DNA from: Halicephalobus mephisto
Lineage: Eukaryota; Nematoda; Chromadorea; Rhabditida; Panagrolaimidae
DNA: 64,000 nt
Assembly: GCA_009193035.1 (NCBI GenBank)
Contig: SWDT01000186.1
Coordinates: 62,001 to 126,000 of the forward strand
Direction: 5' to 3'
Every line of letters starts with the position of its first letter. The first letter of the stretch is position 1. A program made the position numbers and the translations under genes. Positions 1 to 9,398 of the stretch are shown here, in pieces. The notes beneath the pieces were generated by a model. The model saw only the letters and a program-made list of their open reading frames with translations. It was not told the origin of the DNA and ran no database searches.

Positions 1-500
1 TAAGATGAATTTTCGAGAAAATTCTTCCTTATTGTAGTTCCATTCAAAAATTGTATTGCAAAATTCAATTACAAAATCAAAACAATTATTATGTGAATCA
101 TCGTAAGTCTGAAATAAAACAAATAATTTCAAAAATAATGATTCAAAAAACTTACAAAATAACAAAATTTAGATTTGTTTTTTTTACAAAAATTATATAA
201 ATCCAAATTTTTTACTTTTGTCAATTCTAAAATCGTCAAAAATTCCGGCCAATGAGACTGGCATTCCGAAATTAAGCCCTCTGGCAAAAACGATATTACG
301 CGATTTTCGCCGTCGAAAATTCCGATATGTAAGTCGTCTCCGAATTTATAACTAAAATAAAGTTCGTGTAAAAGTGGTTAAAGCGAGACTTACTTAATCC
401 AAGATCCAACTGACGGCTTTAGGAGGATTGTTAACTTGCTCAACGTGGGGACTTGTCTTGAGTCAGAATTTGGTAAACTAACTTCAGCATTGCCAGTCAT
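1..500 (-). CDS. MKRN2OS-family protein, N-terminal part (runs off left edge)
   Basis: Three exons are visible: 394-500 (start codon 498-500), 216-351 and 1-108, with introns of 42 and 107 bp; phases fit (2, 0). The reading begins MTGNAEVSLPNSDS and carries KPSVGSW, then GDDLHIGIFDG, then DDSHNNCFDFVIEF and EEFSRKFIL. The order of these blocks (a 'P-x-x-G' strand, 'DLHVGI', 'HNCYxYALxF', 'FTxKxV') matches the vertebrate MKRN2 opposite-strand protein family as I remember it; its biochemical role is unknown to me. The gene lies 118 bp downstream of the small membrane-protein frame on the same strand, which suggests it is the last or a late member of an operon. The C-terminus is missing at the window edge. 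Confidence 0.72.
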
Positions 501-618
501 GGTCTCGTGAACAAGCGGCTAATTTTGGTAATCTTTGATCGTTAATAAATATATTAAAAATAAAATTAAAAATATTGATTCAAAATTGCGCAAGAAAGAT
601 AAACTTCCAAAATGGAAA

Positions 619-930
619 TTAGGTCAGAATTTGAGACCAAATTCCGACCCGAAGAATATACTTTTCTCCAAAATGAAATAATAAAGCCACAATGAGCGTT
701 GCCATCGGCAAAGGAACCCATATCAATAAGAAAAAAGGAAATGAGTCATCTGGCAAGGACTGCAGCATAGGCCAGATGCGTGGCGGGAAAGAAAGTTGTG
801 CATTCCCGTATGAAAGAGACATGGACGTACACCATCGTGCAAATTCTGACTCTAAATGCATATAAACAAGGCAGAAAATAAGGAAAAATAACCAAGCGGG
901 AGTTAACCCGTGTCTTGTGCAAAAGTACAA
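619..930 (-). CDS. Small two-pass membrane protein, N-terminus unresolved
   Basis: An open frame of about 103 codons lies between the POLE4-like and MKRN2OS-like genes on the same strand. It predicts two hydrophobic segments (around PAWLFFLIFCLVYM and FPFFLLIWVPLPMATLIVALLF) separated by a polar loop of about 35 residues, and ends GIWSQILT. The first true ATG of the frame falls after the first hydrophobic segment (position 861); the frame stays open upstream past position 984, so the real start is either a non-visible upstream exon or the internal ATG. Size and two-segment topology recall PIG-Y-type subunits of the GPI-GlcNAc transferase, but I see no diagnostic motif and do not claim it. It may be a genuine middle cistron of the operon or a spurious frame. 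Confidence 0.4.
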   Translation of the reverse strand: MYFCTRHGLTPAWLFFLIFCLVYMHLESEFARWCTSMSLSYGNAQLSFPPRIWPMLQSLPDDSFPFFLLIWVPLPMATLIVALLFHFGEKYILRVGIWSQILT

Positions 931-983
931 ATTTAAATTGACATCCAGTAATAACCGGTGGAAAATGACAAAAACAGAATTAT

Positions 984-1621
984 CTACAAGTCTTCGATGT
1001 CTCTGATTGGGACGGAGGAGGGTTGGCTGAGGGATTCTTCAACAGGGGTTTCGTCGAGTAATTCCGGTTCTTCAGTGTCCATTTCGTCATCTGGAGCAAC
1101 ATTACCCTCCTGTTCATTTATGTCTCCTTCATTTTCCGTATTATGTGACGGAACCCCTTCTCTCGAAGCTTCTCCCTCAGGCCAATCGGATAAAGCATCT
1201 TCCAGAAATTCAAACAACGGATTTCGACGAATAGCCCGTTCTAAATTATGTAAAAATTATTCTCCATATATTACTTTACAAAAATTCACCAATATCTTTC
1301 AACTGGACAGTTTTTCTTCCATCTTCTCTGGAAACAAGAGACGCTTCTTTAGCAATACATTCAACAAACCGCTCCTGAAGTAGTTCATATATGAAATTTA
1401 ATTTTTACTTTACAAATCCTCACCGCAGAGAATGTAACCACCTTCAGGGCATCTGAAGTCAACATATGAACATCAGGATCGAGTTTACAGATCTTCTTAA
1501 TCCGGGATAAAGGCAGCAAAGTCTCGATTCCTTTTTTCTCGACGATATTCGATTCTTCTTGTTCAGGATTTAAATTTTCACATTGTTCTTCATCAACAGT
1601 AACAACCTCTTCAGATTCCAT
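984..1621 (-). CDS. DNA polymerase epsilon subunit 4-like histone-fold protein
   Basis: Three exons: 1424-1621, 1290-1374, 984-1240; introns of 49 bp each; predicted 179 residues. Exon 1 has an acidic N-terminus and then LPLSRIKKICKLDPDVHMLTS, the first helix and loop of an H2A/NF-YC-type histone fold; exons 2-3 continue with ERFVECIAKEA (central helix) and RKTVQLKDIERAIRR followed by NPLFEFLEDAL. This is the POLE4/Dpb3/CHRAC15 pattern, including the closing 'F-x-F-L-E' that follows the last helix. Family members pair with a POLE3-type partner in the Pol epsilon holoenzyme or CHRAC remodeller, in the nucleus. A long acidic tail (about 65 residues) follows, longer than in human POLE4. The second intron was placed because reading through meets a stop, while GT at 1289 to AG at 1241 restores the family sequence. 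Confidence 0.8.
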
Positions 1622-1702
1622 CACATCCAATACAAAATAAAAACAAGAAAAACCCGAAAATTTCACAAAAACAAAAAAATTCAAACTTGTTTTTGCTTCT
1701 CG

Positions 1703-1713
1703 TTTTCGCGCGC
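1703..1713 (-). promoter_or_regulatory. E2F-like site upstream of the POLE4-like gene
   Basis: The plus strand reads TTTTCGCGCGC, which contains the E2F core TTTCGCGC. It lies about 82 bp upstream of the POLE4-like start codon and 90 bp downstream of the HSDL2 stop codon, a G+C-rich spot in A+T-rich DNA. Replication genes are classic E2F targets, so this may be an internal promoter inside the operon. Inference only. Confidence 0.4.
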
Positions 1714-1801
1714 AATAAATTTCGTTTCAAAACTTAGCATTTTCCAAACAATTTTATTTACCCAAAAATACACAAATTTAGCTAATTTACAATAAAACAA
1801 T

Positions 1802-3630
1802 TTACTTTCTATCAGCAGCACGTTTTTTGTTGAATCTCTTGATTACTCCTTCAAATTGAATCGCTTTAGCCATATCACCTCTAATCTTCAGTTTTTTGGA
1901 CATAAAGGCCACTGCAGGACTGATTTCACCATTCAACAACGGCATAAAATCAGCTTCACTCAATTCAAAAGTAACATCAGCATTCTCCACACATCCATTT
2001 TTAATGTTAGGTTCTCCTTTCAAGTCCAGGTGAATCTCATGCACACCAGCTTTCCCGGAAAGTACAAAATTAAAAATAGCTTTCGTTTGTCCAATGACTT
2101 CTGGAGTGAATGACTTCTTGAAATCCGCAAAGACTTGTTCATAGTTAACCCCACTAATAGCTTCTCTTGATTTCTGTCTTGTCGGCGAAATATTTTGAGC
2201 AAAATTGTACTCAATTCCAGGGAGGAAAAAGTCCGGAGTTAAATCCGCCTTAGGGTCATAGGCATACTGATCAAGGTCCGTAACTCCTTCACTTTCTAGA
2301 ACCTCATCATCAATGAAGAAATTACCAGTACATTCTCTGGAATTTCTACTCAAAACAGCATAAGCAGCATCAGCAATAATTTCTGGTTTTCTAGACGACC
2401 GTTTTCCTTCATCTAAATCAAAATCATTTAAAAAATTAAAGAAAACCAAAAAACCACCCGAATGTCCAGTCAACATTGAAGCAGCTGCAGTCCAAATCAA
2501 CGTTCTCGGCCAGAGGGCATTGACAGCAATGTTAGAAGATTTGAATTCTTCACTCATTCCGAGAACACACATGGACATTCCTAAAATCATACAATTTTTA
2601 TGAAATTGATTTATAAAAAATTTAAATATAGCTTATCAATACAGAGTGGCCTAAAATTTGGATTTCAGGTAATGATTATTTTGTGATCAATCATATATGA
2701 ACTTTTTACGAAATTGTATTAATAAGAACTTTTACAACTTTTTAGAACTGAAAGTGGCCTAAAATTTGGATTTTGAACTAGAATGATTTCGTAATTAGTA
2801 TTTTCAGAACCACATTATTCTTAAATAGATCTAGAACTTTCTGGATTAGGACATATGAAGTGTAAAATCCTCTACACATTCTTTAGGGTTAATTTCCATA
2901 TGTGAAAAGTATTAATATCTTTAAAATCATCCTTAATGTCCAAATACCCTATCTAAAACTAGTTCTTTTGCTTGTTTAATGAAACTAAATCTCTAAAACC
3001 AAACCTTACCGTATTTAGCCATGGTGTAAGCAACATGGCTGGCGAACCATTGACTTTCCATGACCAACGGAGGACTCAAATTCAAAATATGAGCATTTTT
3101 GGCTTGTTTCAAATACGGAATACATTTCTGGCTCATCAAGAACGTTCCTCTAGTGTTGATTTGATGCATCAAATCATACCTTTTCATCGGTGTTTCCAAT
3201 GTTCCAGTCAAAGAAATAGCACTAGCATTATTCACAAGGATATCTATTCCGCCAAACTTACGAACTGCTTCTTCAACACATTTCTCTACAGATTTCTCAT
3301 CACGAACATCAACCACAAAAGGTAGGGCTTTTCCTCCAGCTGCTTCGATCTCTTCAGCTGCAGTGTAAATAGTTCCAGGAAGTTTCGGATGTGGTTCCGC
3401 AGTTTTCGCAGCAATTACAATATTGGCTCCATCTTTGGCGAGTTTGAGTCCAATCTCCTTTCCGATTCCACGAGAAGCTCCAGTAATCACGACTGTTTTG
3501 CCAGCAAATTTTCTAAAAAATTAAAAAAGTTAGAAAATACAAGAAATTATAAAACTTTTTTTTCAATTTTTAAAAATTATAAAATTTAAAAATTATGGAA
3601 AAAGTTAAAAACTTACCCAGTATTGAACAT
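1802..3630 (-). CDS. HSDL2: Hydroxysteroid dehydrogenase-like protein 2 (SDR domain + SCP2 domain)
   Basis: Four exons: 3617-3630, 3010-3512, 2458-2580, 1802-2412; 416 residues, against about 418 in human HSDL2. The N-terminal short-chain dehydrogenase has the NAD(P)-binding TGASRGIG (residues 15-22), NNAS (99-102), catalytic Ser151 and the Tyr167-x3-Lys171 pair. The C-terminal ~110 residues form an SCP2 sterol-carrier domain. The C. elegans counterpart is expected to be dhs-6. The C-terminus (AADRK) is not a PTS1 peroxisomal signal, whereas human HSDL2 ends in a PTS1-like tripeptide, so location is uncertain. The 14-base first exon is supported by matching NTGKFAGKTVVITG to the family. The start is 131 bp from the stop of the upstream ECH1-like gene, with a TTTAG acceptor about 20 bases before the ATG, fitting SL2-type trans-splicing. 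The 45 bp third intron (2413-2457) has no stop and keeps frame if retained. Confidence 0.92.
2640..2960. repeat. Shared intronic repeat, copy in HSDL2 intron 2
   Basis: The 429 bp intron 2581-3009 carries blocks such as TTAGGGTTAATTTCCATATG, GTGTAAAATCCTCTA, TTTCAGAACCACATTATTCT and AGTGGCCTAAAATTTGGA (twice). The same blocks in the same order occur in introns of the ECH1-like, ATG4 and tubby genes. Confidence 0.75.
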
Positions 3631-3760
3631 CCTTTTGAAATTAGGCCTAAATGTAATTTAAAAATGATTAAAAAATAATATTTTAGATATCAAAAAGGAA
3701 TGCCTTTGGAATTCGGTTTTTTTAAATTAATTTTTTTATACATGAAATATTTTTAAAAAT

Positions 3761-5152
3761 TTAGAAATCGTTAAATTCTGGCGTTTGTTTGCTTTGCATC
3801 GCCATGGCATTTCGTACGGTATCCTCGGTTTGAAGCATGGCTTGGTTCCAGTACCCTATCATTTCCAAACTGTCCGCAATTGAGTGGTTTCGAGCGTAAT
3901 TCATCGCGATTTTGGATCCTTGGACGGCTACTGGGCTTTTGGAGGCGATTTCCTTCGCCAGTGCCTTGGCAGCGATCATCATGTCTTCTTTGTTGTCGAA
4001 AACACGACTGACTAACCCGTACTCTTTGGCTTGACTTCCATTGAAGACCCTCGCGGTGAAGACGAGTTCACGAGAAAGACTGTCATTACCTGTGACTTTC
4101 TGGATCCTTTGAAGAACACCGACATCAGCAGCTAATCCGACATCCACTTCCTTGATCGACAGTTGAGCATCGGCAGTACTGTAACGAATGTCGGCAGCAG
4201 TGATGAGACTAGTAGCGGCCCCGAAACAATGGCCATGGATTGCAACTATCACTGGTTTCCTGCAGCTCTCGATCGCGGTGAATCCGTCTTGAGCAAGACG
4301 CAGGTTTTCACTGATCTTCATGGATTTCCGAGCGACATCCAAGGACTCATCACTGGTGACTACCATTATTTGCTGTAAAGGGGTATGTAATCGAACTAAA
4401 ATAAAAATTAAAAATAAGAATTTTTTGAGAAATTGAAACGAAATTTGTACAGGTTTTGAGAAATTGAAGTGGTCCGAAATTTAGATCTTGGGGAATGAGT
4501 ATTTCGTAATCAATTATATATTGTAAAAATTATATGGACTTTTGTAGAAAAGTCCTAATGTAGGTTTCTGAAATTTTTAGGAACTAAAGTAGCCTAAATT
4601 TTGATTTCGTAATTAATATTTTCAGAACCACATTCTTAAATCTAAAATTTTCCGGATTAGGATATAAGTGTAAAATCCTCTATTCTTTAGGGTTAATTTG
4701 CATATATGAAAGTACTAGTAGATATTCAACAAATTACAATTAATACCTAAATACTCTATTGAAAATTAATTGTTTTGGTTTTTAATTGAAGGATAAACAA
4801 CAAACCGAAAATGCAGTTTTCAAGTCGATACCAGCACAAAAACTTTTTCCATTGGCGGACAGCACGATAGATCGGCATTTCGGGATGTTGCTGAGCTTGT
4901 TAAAGCAATCCGCTAACTCTCTGAAATTTGGATAATTTTAAAAAATAGAATTCGATATATGAAAACTCACTTCCAAGTCTGGAAAGTCAATGCATTTAAT
5001 TTTTCAGGAGCGTTTAGTTGGACTTCGTAAACATGGCCTTCAGAAGCTACCTTCAACGTTTCGAAATTTGGCAGATTGTCAGCAGCTTCAGAAGACAGAA
5101 ACCGGCAGGGGAACTGACGCGCGAAATTTAGGAACAACTTCCGAGGGAGCAT
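3761..5152 (-). CDS. ECH1: Delta(3,5)-delta(2,4)-dienoyl-CoA isomerase-like protein, mitochondrial
   Basis: Three exons: 4971-5152, 4806-4920, 3761-4372; 302 residues, against about 328 in human ECH1. The N-terminus (MLPRKLFLNFARQFPCRFLSS) is a basic, serine-ended mitochondrial presequence; no PTS1 at the C-terminus (EFNDF). The crotonase fold is marked by FCAGIDL (88-94, oxyanion hole), HGHCFGAATSL, then KEVDVGLAADVGVLQR, which is specific to the ECH1 branch. The enzyme moves double bonds in dienoyl-CoA during oxidation of odd-position unsaturated fatty acids. Of the three acidic active-site residues described for rat ECH1 (Asp176, Glu196, Asp204), the last two are present, but the position equivalent to Asp176 reads Ser (…GAATSLITA…). 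The second intron uses a GTTTGT donor. It is the first gene of the putative operon. Confidence 0.88.
4440..4745. repeat. Shared intronic repeat, copy in ECH1-like intron 2
   Basis: Intron 4373-4805 carries the same ordered blocks as HSDL2 intron 2: TCTTTAGGGTTAATTTGCAT, GTGTAAAATCCTCTATTC, TTTTCAGAACCACATTCTTA and a diverged AGTAGCCTAAATTTTG. Orientation relative to transcription is the same as in HSDL2. Confidence 0.75.
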
Positions 5153-6148
5153 CCTTCAACCAGGACAAAATCAACAATTATAAAAAATAAAAAATAAAAT
5201 TCATTACGAAATGATCTCAACACGAATTACTAACATTTTATAAACTTTGAATTTAGGTAAAAAAGATCAATTTCGATATATTATCAAGTTTATCGTTTTT
5301 TTAATTTTTAAATATCTGCTTTCTACTTCGCGGGGATTTAAAAATTATAAAAACACTATATTACTGTAAAAAATTAAAAATAATAATCACTACGAAATTG
5401 TCCTGATGTGATTTCTTAGAACTTTTCGGAAATTTTAGGATTCTAACAAAAGAAATGAGAACGCGAGTGAGGACAGAGCGAGTTGGTTCTAATATGCAAT
5501 TGCCAGATTTACCGTTTTTGTGCTTCCAGAATTCTGATAAAAGAATACAAATGAGGACAGAGCGAGTCAGTCGTTGTAGAATTACCAGATTTGCCGTTTT
5601 TCTATTTCCACTCGCTCTGCCCGGGAATTCAAAAAATTTAAAATATCATTATCACGAAAATTGAAAATAAACAATTTTATAAAATTGAACATAGGTTTTT
5701 AAATTTCAGAATTTAGGCAAGAACGAGGTAATTTCGATATTTAATTACGAGATTTAGATTTTCCAATTTTTGTAAGTTCTCTCTGCGCGGGGATTTAGGA
5801 GATTTCATATATCAATTTTTTATATTTCGAGACTTGCGGAAGACGATTTTCTTCATAGCGCTTGTCGGAAGGAAATAAGGCCCGGTGATTGTTGTAAACA
5901 AATATCGGAGACTACAAGTTTTGCAGTGTTCGTTAATCTCGTTCCAAATTCCAGGTCATCGGATAAACTACAATTATTGAAGTTTTTTCTATCAGAATCC
6001 GCGGGAGGAAGATTCTGAAACCTCGAACAAAAATCATTTTCGTGTCAGGACCAGGTTTATCCGTTCTTTGGTGGTTTTTGTTTGATCGACAAAATGCACG
6101 TGAATTTTTAAATTTAAATTTTTTTATTTTTAAATTTAAATTTTTAAA
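5153..6148. promoter_or_regulatory. Divergent promoter region between ECH1-like and ATG4 genes
   Basis: No coding sequence is apparent. The region contains a local tandem duplication (about 5,450-5,540 and 5,545-5,620) of a segment including GAGGACAGAGCGAGT, AATTGCCAGATTTACCGTTT-like sequence, plus a third CTCGCTCTGCC in the opposite sense. The rest is A+T rich. It must hold the start signals of the minus-strand operon and of ATG4, but I recognise no specific factor site. Confidence 0.45.
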
Positions 6149-7937
6149 ATGAAAACTTTGTTTACTGGCTATCTGAATAAGGAAACTCCAGAAGAGGAGC
6201 CGGAATCGACGACTTCTGGAGAGGCCCCCGGGGTGTCCACGCTGTCGCTCCAGAACGTCCGCAGAAACCTCGGGAATGCCTACCATTCCATAGCTTACGG
6301 TAAATGGAGAAGGAAAGACGACGTTCTAGAAGACTGTAATTCCCAAATCTGGATTCTAGGAAGGTGGTATCTGCCACAAGGACAAGGTTGAAATTTTGTA
6401 AAATTTCATATATGAATTTTTATTTTTTCAGGATCTTCATACGAGGAAGATTGCCCCCTGTTCTTTCATGATTATTACAGTAGAATATGGCTAACTTACC
6501 GGAGGGATTTCAATCCCTTAGGAGGAACGACGAAAACCACCGACTGCGGCTGGGGCTGCATGATCCGGTCGAGCCAAATGATGGTGGCCCAAGCTTTGAC
6601 TGTCTTACATCTTAGAAGAGCTTATAGGTGAGTGTTTTACATACAAAGTAGGCGAAAATTTACATATGAAGATTTTCATATAAAGACATGTAAATTTATA
6701 TATAAAATATATGTAAATTTACATATAAAATATATGTAAATTTTCATATAAAATATATGTAAGTTTATATATAAAGTGTAAAAAATTGCATTGATAGGTT
6801 GACGGAGAAGACCCAGGAGGATCTCAGGTCGATTATTAAAATCTTCGAAGACAAATCCGATGCCGATCTTGGAATCCACAAGTTGATGGAACTTGCTGGT
6901 GATTCTGCCGTTGGAAATTGGTTTACGCCTTCGAGAGCGATGGCGCTGGTGCGGGACGCAGTGCTGCGATCGGACCATGAGTATTTGAAGGACCTTAGAA
7001 TTTATCTCTCCGCGGACAATTGTATCATTCTGAACGAAATTGAAGAACTAAGTGAATGCTGGACGAAAGCAGTCATTCTGGTCATCTGCGTGAGGCTAGG
7101 GACGAAGAAAATCAACGAATGCTACAAGCATCACGTAAAATCCGTTTTATCCTTCGAAAGCTCCATCGGTGCCATCGGAGGAAGACCCAAGCATTCCGTC
7201 TATTTTGTCGGATTTCATGGAGATGTAAGTCAAAATTTCAATTTCTTATATAACCAAAACAATTTCTTTCCGGTAATATTTAGGTATTGCAATTTTCCGA
7301 ATATCTACTAGTACTTCCATATATGAAAATTAACCCTAAAGGCTGTATAGAGGATTTTACACTTCATATATCTTAATCCAGAAAGTTCTAGATCTATTTA
7401 AGAATAATGTAGTTCTGAAAATACTAATTACGAAATCATTCTAGTTCAAAATCCAAATTTTAGGCCACTTGAATTCCTAAAAATTTTCAGAAACTTTTTT
7501 CGAGATAATTTTGTAGAAATTCATATTTGATTTTTATAATACGATTGTTCCGTTTCCAGACCTTGTTTCACCTTGATCCTCATGTCGCCCAGAAGTACCT
7601 CTCTCTGGATTCGGAAGAAGAAAAAGTTTGGAAGACATTCCACTGCCGGAAACCGACGAGAATGAAGATTGACGAAATGGACCCGTCTTGTGCCTTTGGG
7701 TTCCTCGTCCGGAATGAAGATGAATTTAAAGCTTTACTGAAACAACTAGCGGATAGCGGGATTATCGAATGCAGTCAACACACTGGTGACAGTCCTAGGA
7801 AACACTTGAAATCCACGAATACTTTGTTTTCTGTGATGGAAGAAAGAATATCACCCGAACATTTGGTGAACGAATTTGAGAGTTCCGACAACGTTGACGA
7901 AGACGAAGAAGAACTTCATGGATTTGAAGTTGTCTAA
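6149..7937 (+). CDS. ATG4: Cysteine protease ATG4 (autophagin)
   Basis: Four exons: 6149-6386, 6432-6627, 6798-7224, 7560-7937; 412 residues, close to human ATG4B (393). The peptidase C54 core is clear: DCGWGCMIRS with catalytic Cys122, GRPKHSVYFVGFHGD before the third intron, and DPH giving Asp293 and His295 of the triad just after it. ATG4 trims the C-terminus of newly made Atg8/LC3 proteins and later removes them from membranes, in the cytosol. The protein ends in an acidic stretch and FEVV, a good match to an LC3-interacting motif (aromatic-x-x-aliphatic after acidic residues), as found at the C-terminus of human ATG4B. Intron 2 holds A+T-rich ATATATGTAAATTT repeats and intron 3 a copy of the shared intronic repeat. 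The start is the first ATG of the frame. Confidence 0.93.
7290..7520. repeat. Shared intronic repeat, copy in ATG4 intron 3
   Basis: Intron 7225-7559 contains CATATATGAAAATTAACCCT, AGAGGATTTTACACTTCATA, AATCCAGAAAGTTCTAGATC and CCAAATTTTAGGCCACTTGA in the order seen (as reverse complement) in the minus-strand genes HSDL2 and ECH1. Relative to its own gene, the orientation is the same. Confidence 0.75.
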
Positions 7938-8500
7938 CATATGTACAAATAGTAGTTTTGCTCATTTTGAGTTCAAAAAATATAAATATTAGATACAAGT
8001 GTTTTGTGGAATTGTTAAGAGTTTTTAAATTTGAATTTTTGTTTTCAGATGATTCTGGAAGATTTTTGAAAGTTCCAGGATTCAGAAATTTTTTTAAGTT
8101 TTCGGAGATTTCAGGAGTTTTTGCTAGATTCTGGACGTTTTCGTGACGTAAAAAATGAAAATTTAATAAAATTTCCTAATTTTTAAAATTCTAAAATTTT
8201 CTGATTTTTAGAATTTTCTAATTTTTAAAATTCTTAAAATTTTCTAATTTTTAAAATTCCTAAAATTTTTTGATTTTTAGAATTTTATAGTTTTGAAAAA
8301 ATTTTTAAATTTTAGTTTTAAAAATTTCCGGAATTTTTTTAATTTTTAGAAATTTCTGGAAAATCCGAGAAATTTAGAAAAATAAAAATTTGAGAAAAAT
8401 ATTTTTCACGAAGAAACACGACAGTTGGGGAATCAAAGTCAAGTCTTGATCTGCTTTGAAAATTAGGATCAAAAGAAAGAAGTTTTTCGATCAATATGAA
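7938..8500. other. Gene-free A+T-rich spacer
   Basis: Between ATG4 and the first Ly6 gene I see only A+T-rich, locally repetitive sequence (TTCTAATTTTTAAAATTC-like iterations at about 8,160-8,300) and no coding or RNA gene. It probably contains the ATG4 3' end and the Ly6 promoter. Confidence 0.5.
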
Positions 8501-9187
8501 ATGATGAAATTTTTACTTTTATTTCTTTTTGTTAAATTAATATCTTATAATGGTGAGTTTTTACAGTAATTTTATATAAGAAATTTAAAAAAAATTTTTA
8601 GGATGATTTTATATAAAAAATTTAAGATGATTTTATATAAAAGATTTTAGAATAATTTTATATAAAAAATTCTAGGATGATTTTATATGAAAATTTTAGG
8701 ATAATTTTATATATGAAATTCTAGGATAATTTTATATAAAAATTTTAAAATAATTTTATATGAAAATTTTAGGATAATTTTATATATGAAACTCTGAAAT
8801 TTCAATTTTTTAAATTATATTTTTTAAAAAATCCATGTTTTTTTGGAATTTTAATTTTTTTGCATTTTTTAATTGTATTTTTTTTTAATTTTGTTTTTTT
8901 CAGATTCCATCAAATGTCATCATTGTATAGAAAATCCCAATTGTGAGTCCTACTGTTTTGGAGAACGCTGTATTAGTCTGTATTCGCCAGGAAGAATCCT
9001 CCGTCAAGAATGCATCAACGGCTCTGATCCTGTTTTCAACTTCACCGGATTCCGGAAGTCCGTCGACGACGAAGATGCTTTTCTTTGTGAAAACGACTTT
9101 TGTAACAAAGTAGATGAATCTAAATCTCGGAAAAACACTTGGTGGAAATGGCTTCTGCGTCCATTTAAATTATTTAATTGTTTTTAA
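8501..9187 (+). CDS. Ly6/uPAR-like small protein A (short C-terminus)
   Basis: Two exons: 8501-8552 (signal peptide MMKFLLLFLFVKLISYN) and 8904-9187; 111 residues; phase-1 intron. The ectodomain begins IKCHHC and ends ENDFCNK, with CFGERC, a single NGS glycosylation sequon and the FxGF block shared with the four paralogs downstream. The Cys spacing (CxxC start, terminal CN) is that of a three-finger Ly6 domain. Unlike its paralogs it has no full transmembrane helix: after KNTWWKWLL the frame ends at NCF, followed at once by AAAATT-rich repeats. It may be secreted, weakly anchored, or a truncated copy. Ligand unknown. The intron contains a roughly 28 bp tandem unit around GGATAATTTTATATA. Confidence 0.72.
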
Positions 9188-9398
9188 AAATAAAAAATTA
9201 AAATTAAAAAATTAAAATTAAAAAAATAAAAAATTAAAATAAAAAATTAAAAATTAAAAAATAAAAACTTTAAATTTTAAAATTAAGAAAAAGTAAAATA
9301 ATTTTATTATAAAGTGATGAGAAATGTCTCGTAATTTTCTCACCACGAATTTCGAGAATTTTTTAGAAAAGTTTTAGAATGAGGAAATATGGATGTTG

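Noticed and set aside
619..930. Firm PIG-Y assignment for the small membrane protein
   Set aside because: Only size and topology agree; no conserved residues could be confirmed by eye.
958..1383. Open frame on the plus strand opposite the POLE4-like exons
   Set aside because: It is the antisense of coding exons and of two introns; serine-rich translation without family features.
2972..3325. Plus-strand open frame opposite HSDL2
   Set aside because: Lies antisense to a clearly conserved SDR exon.
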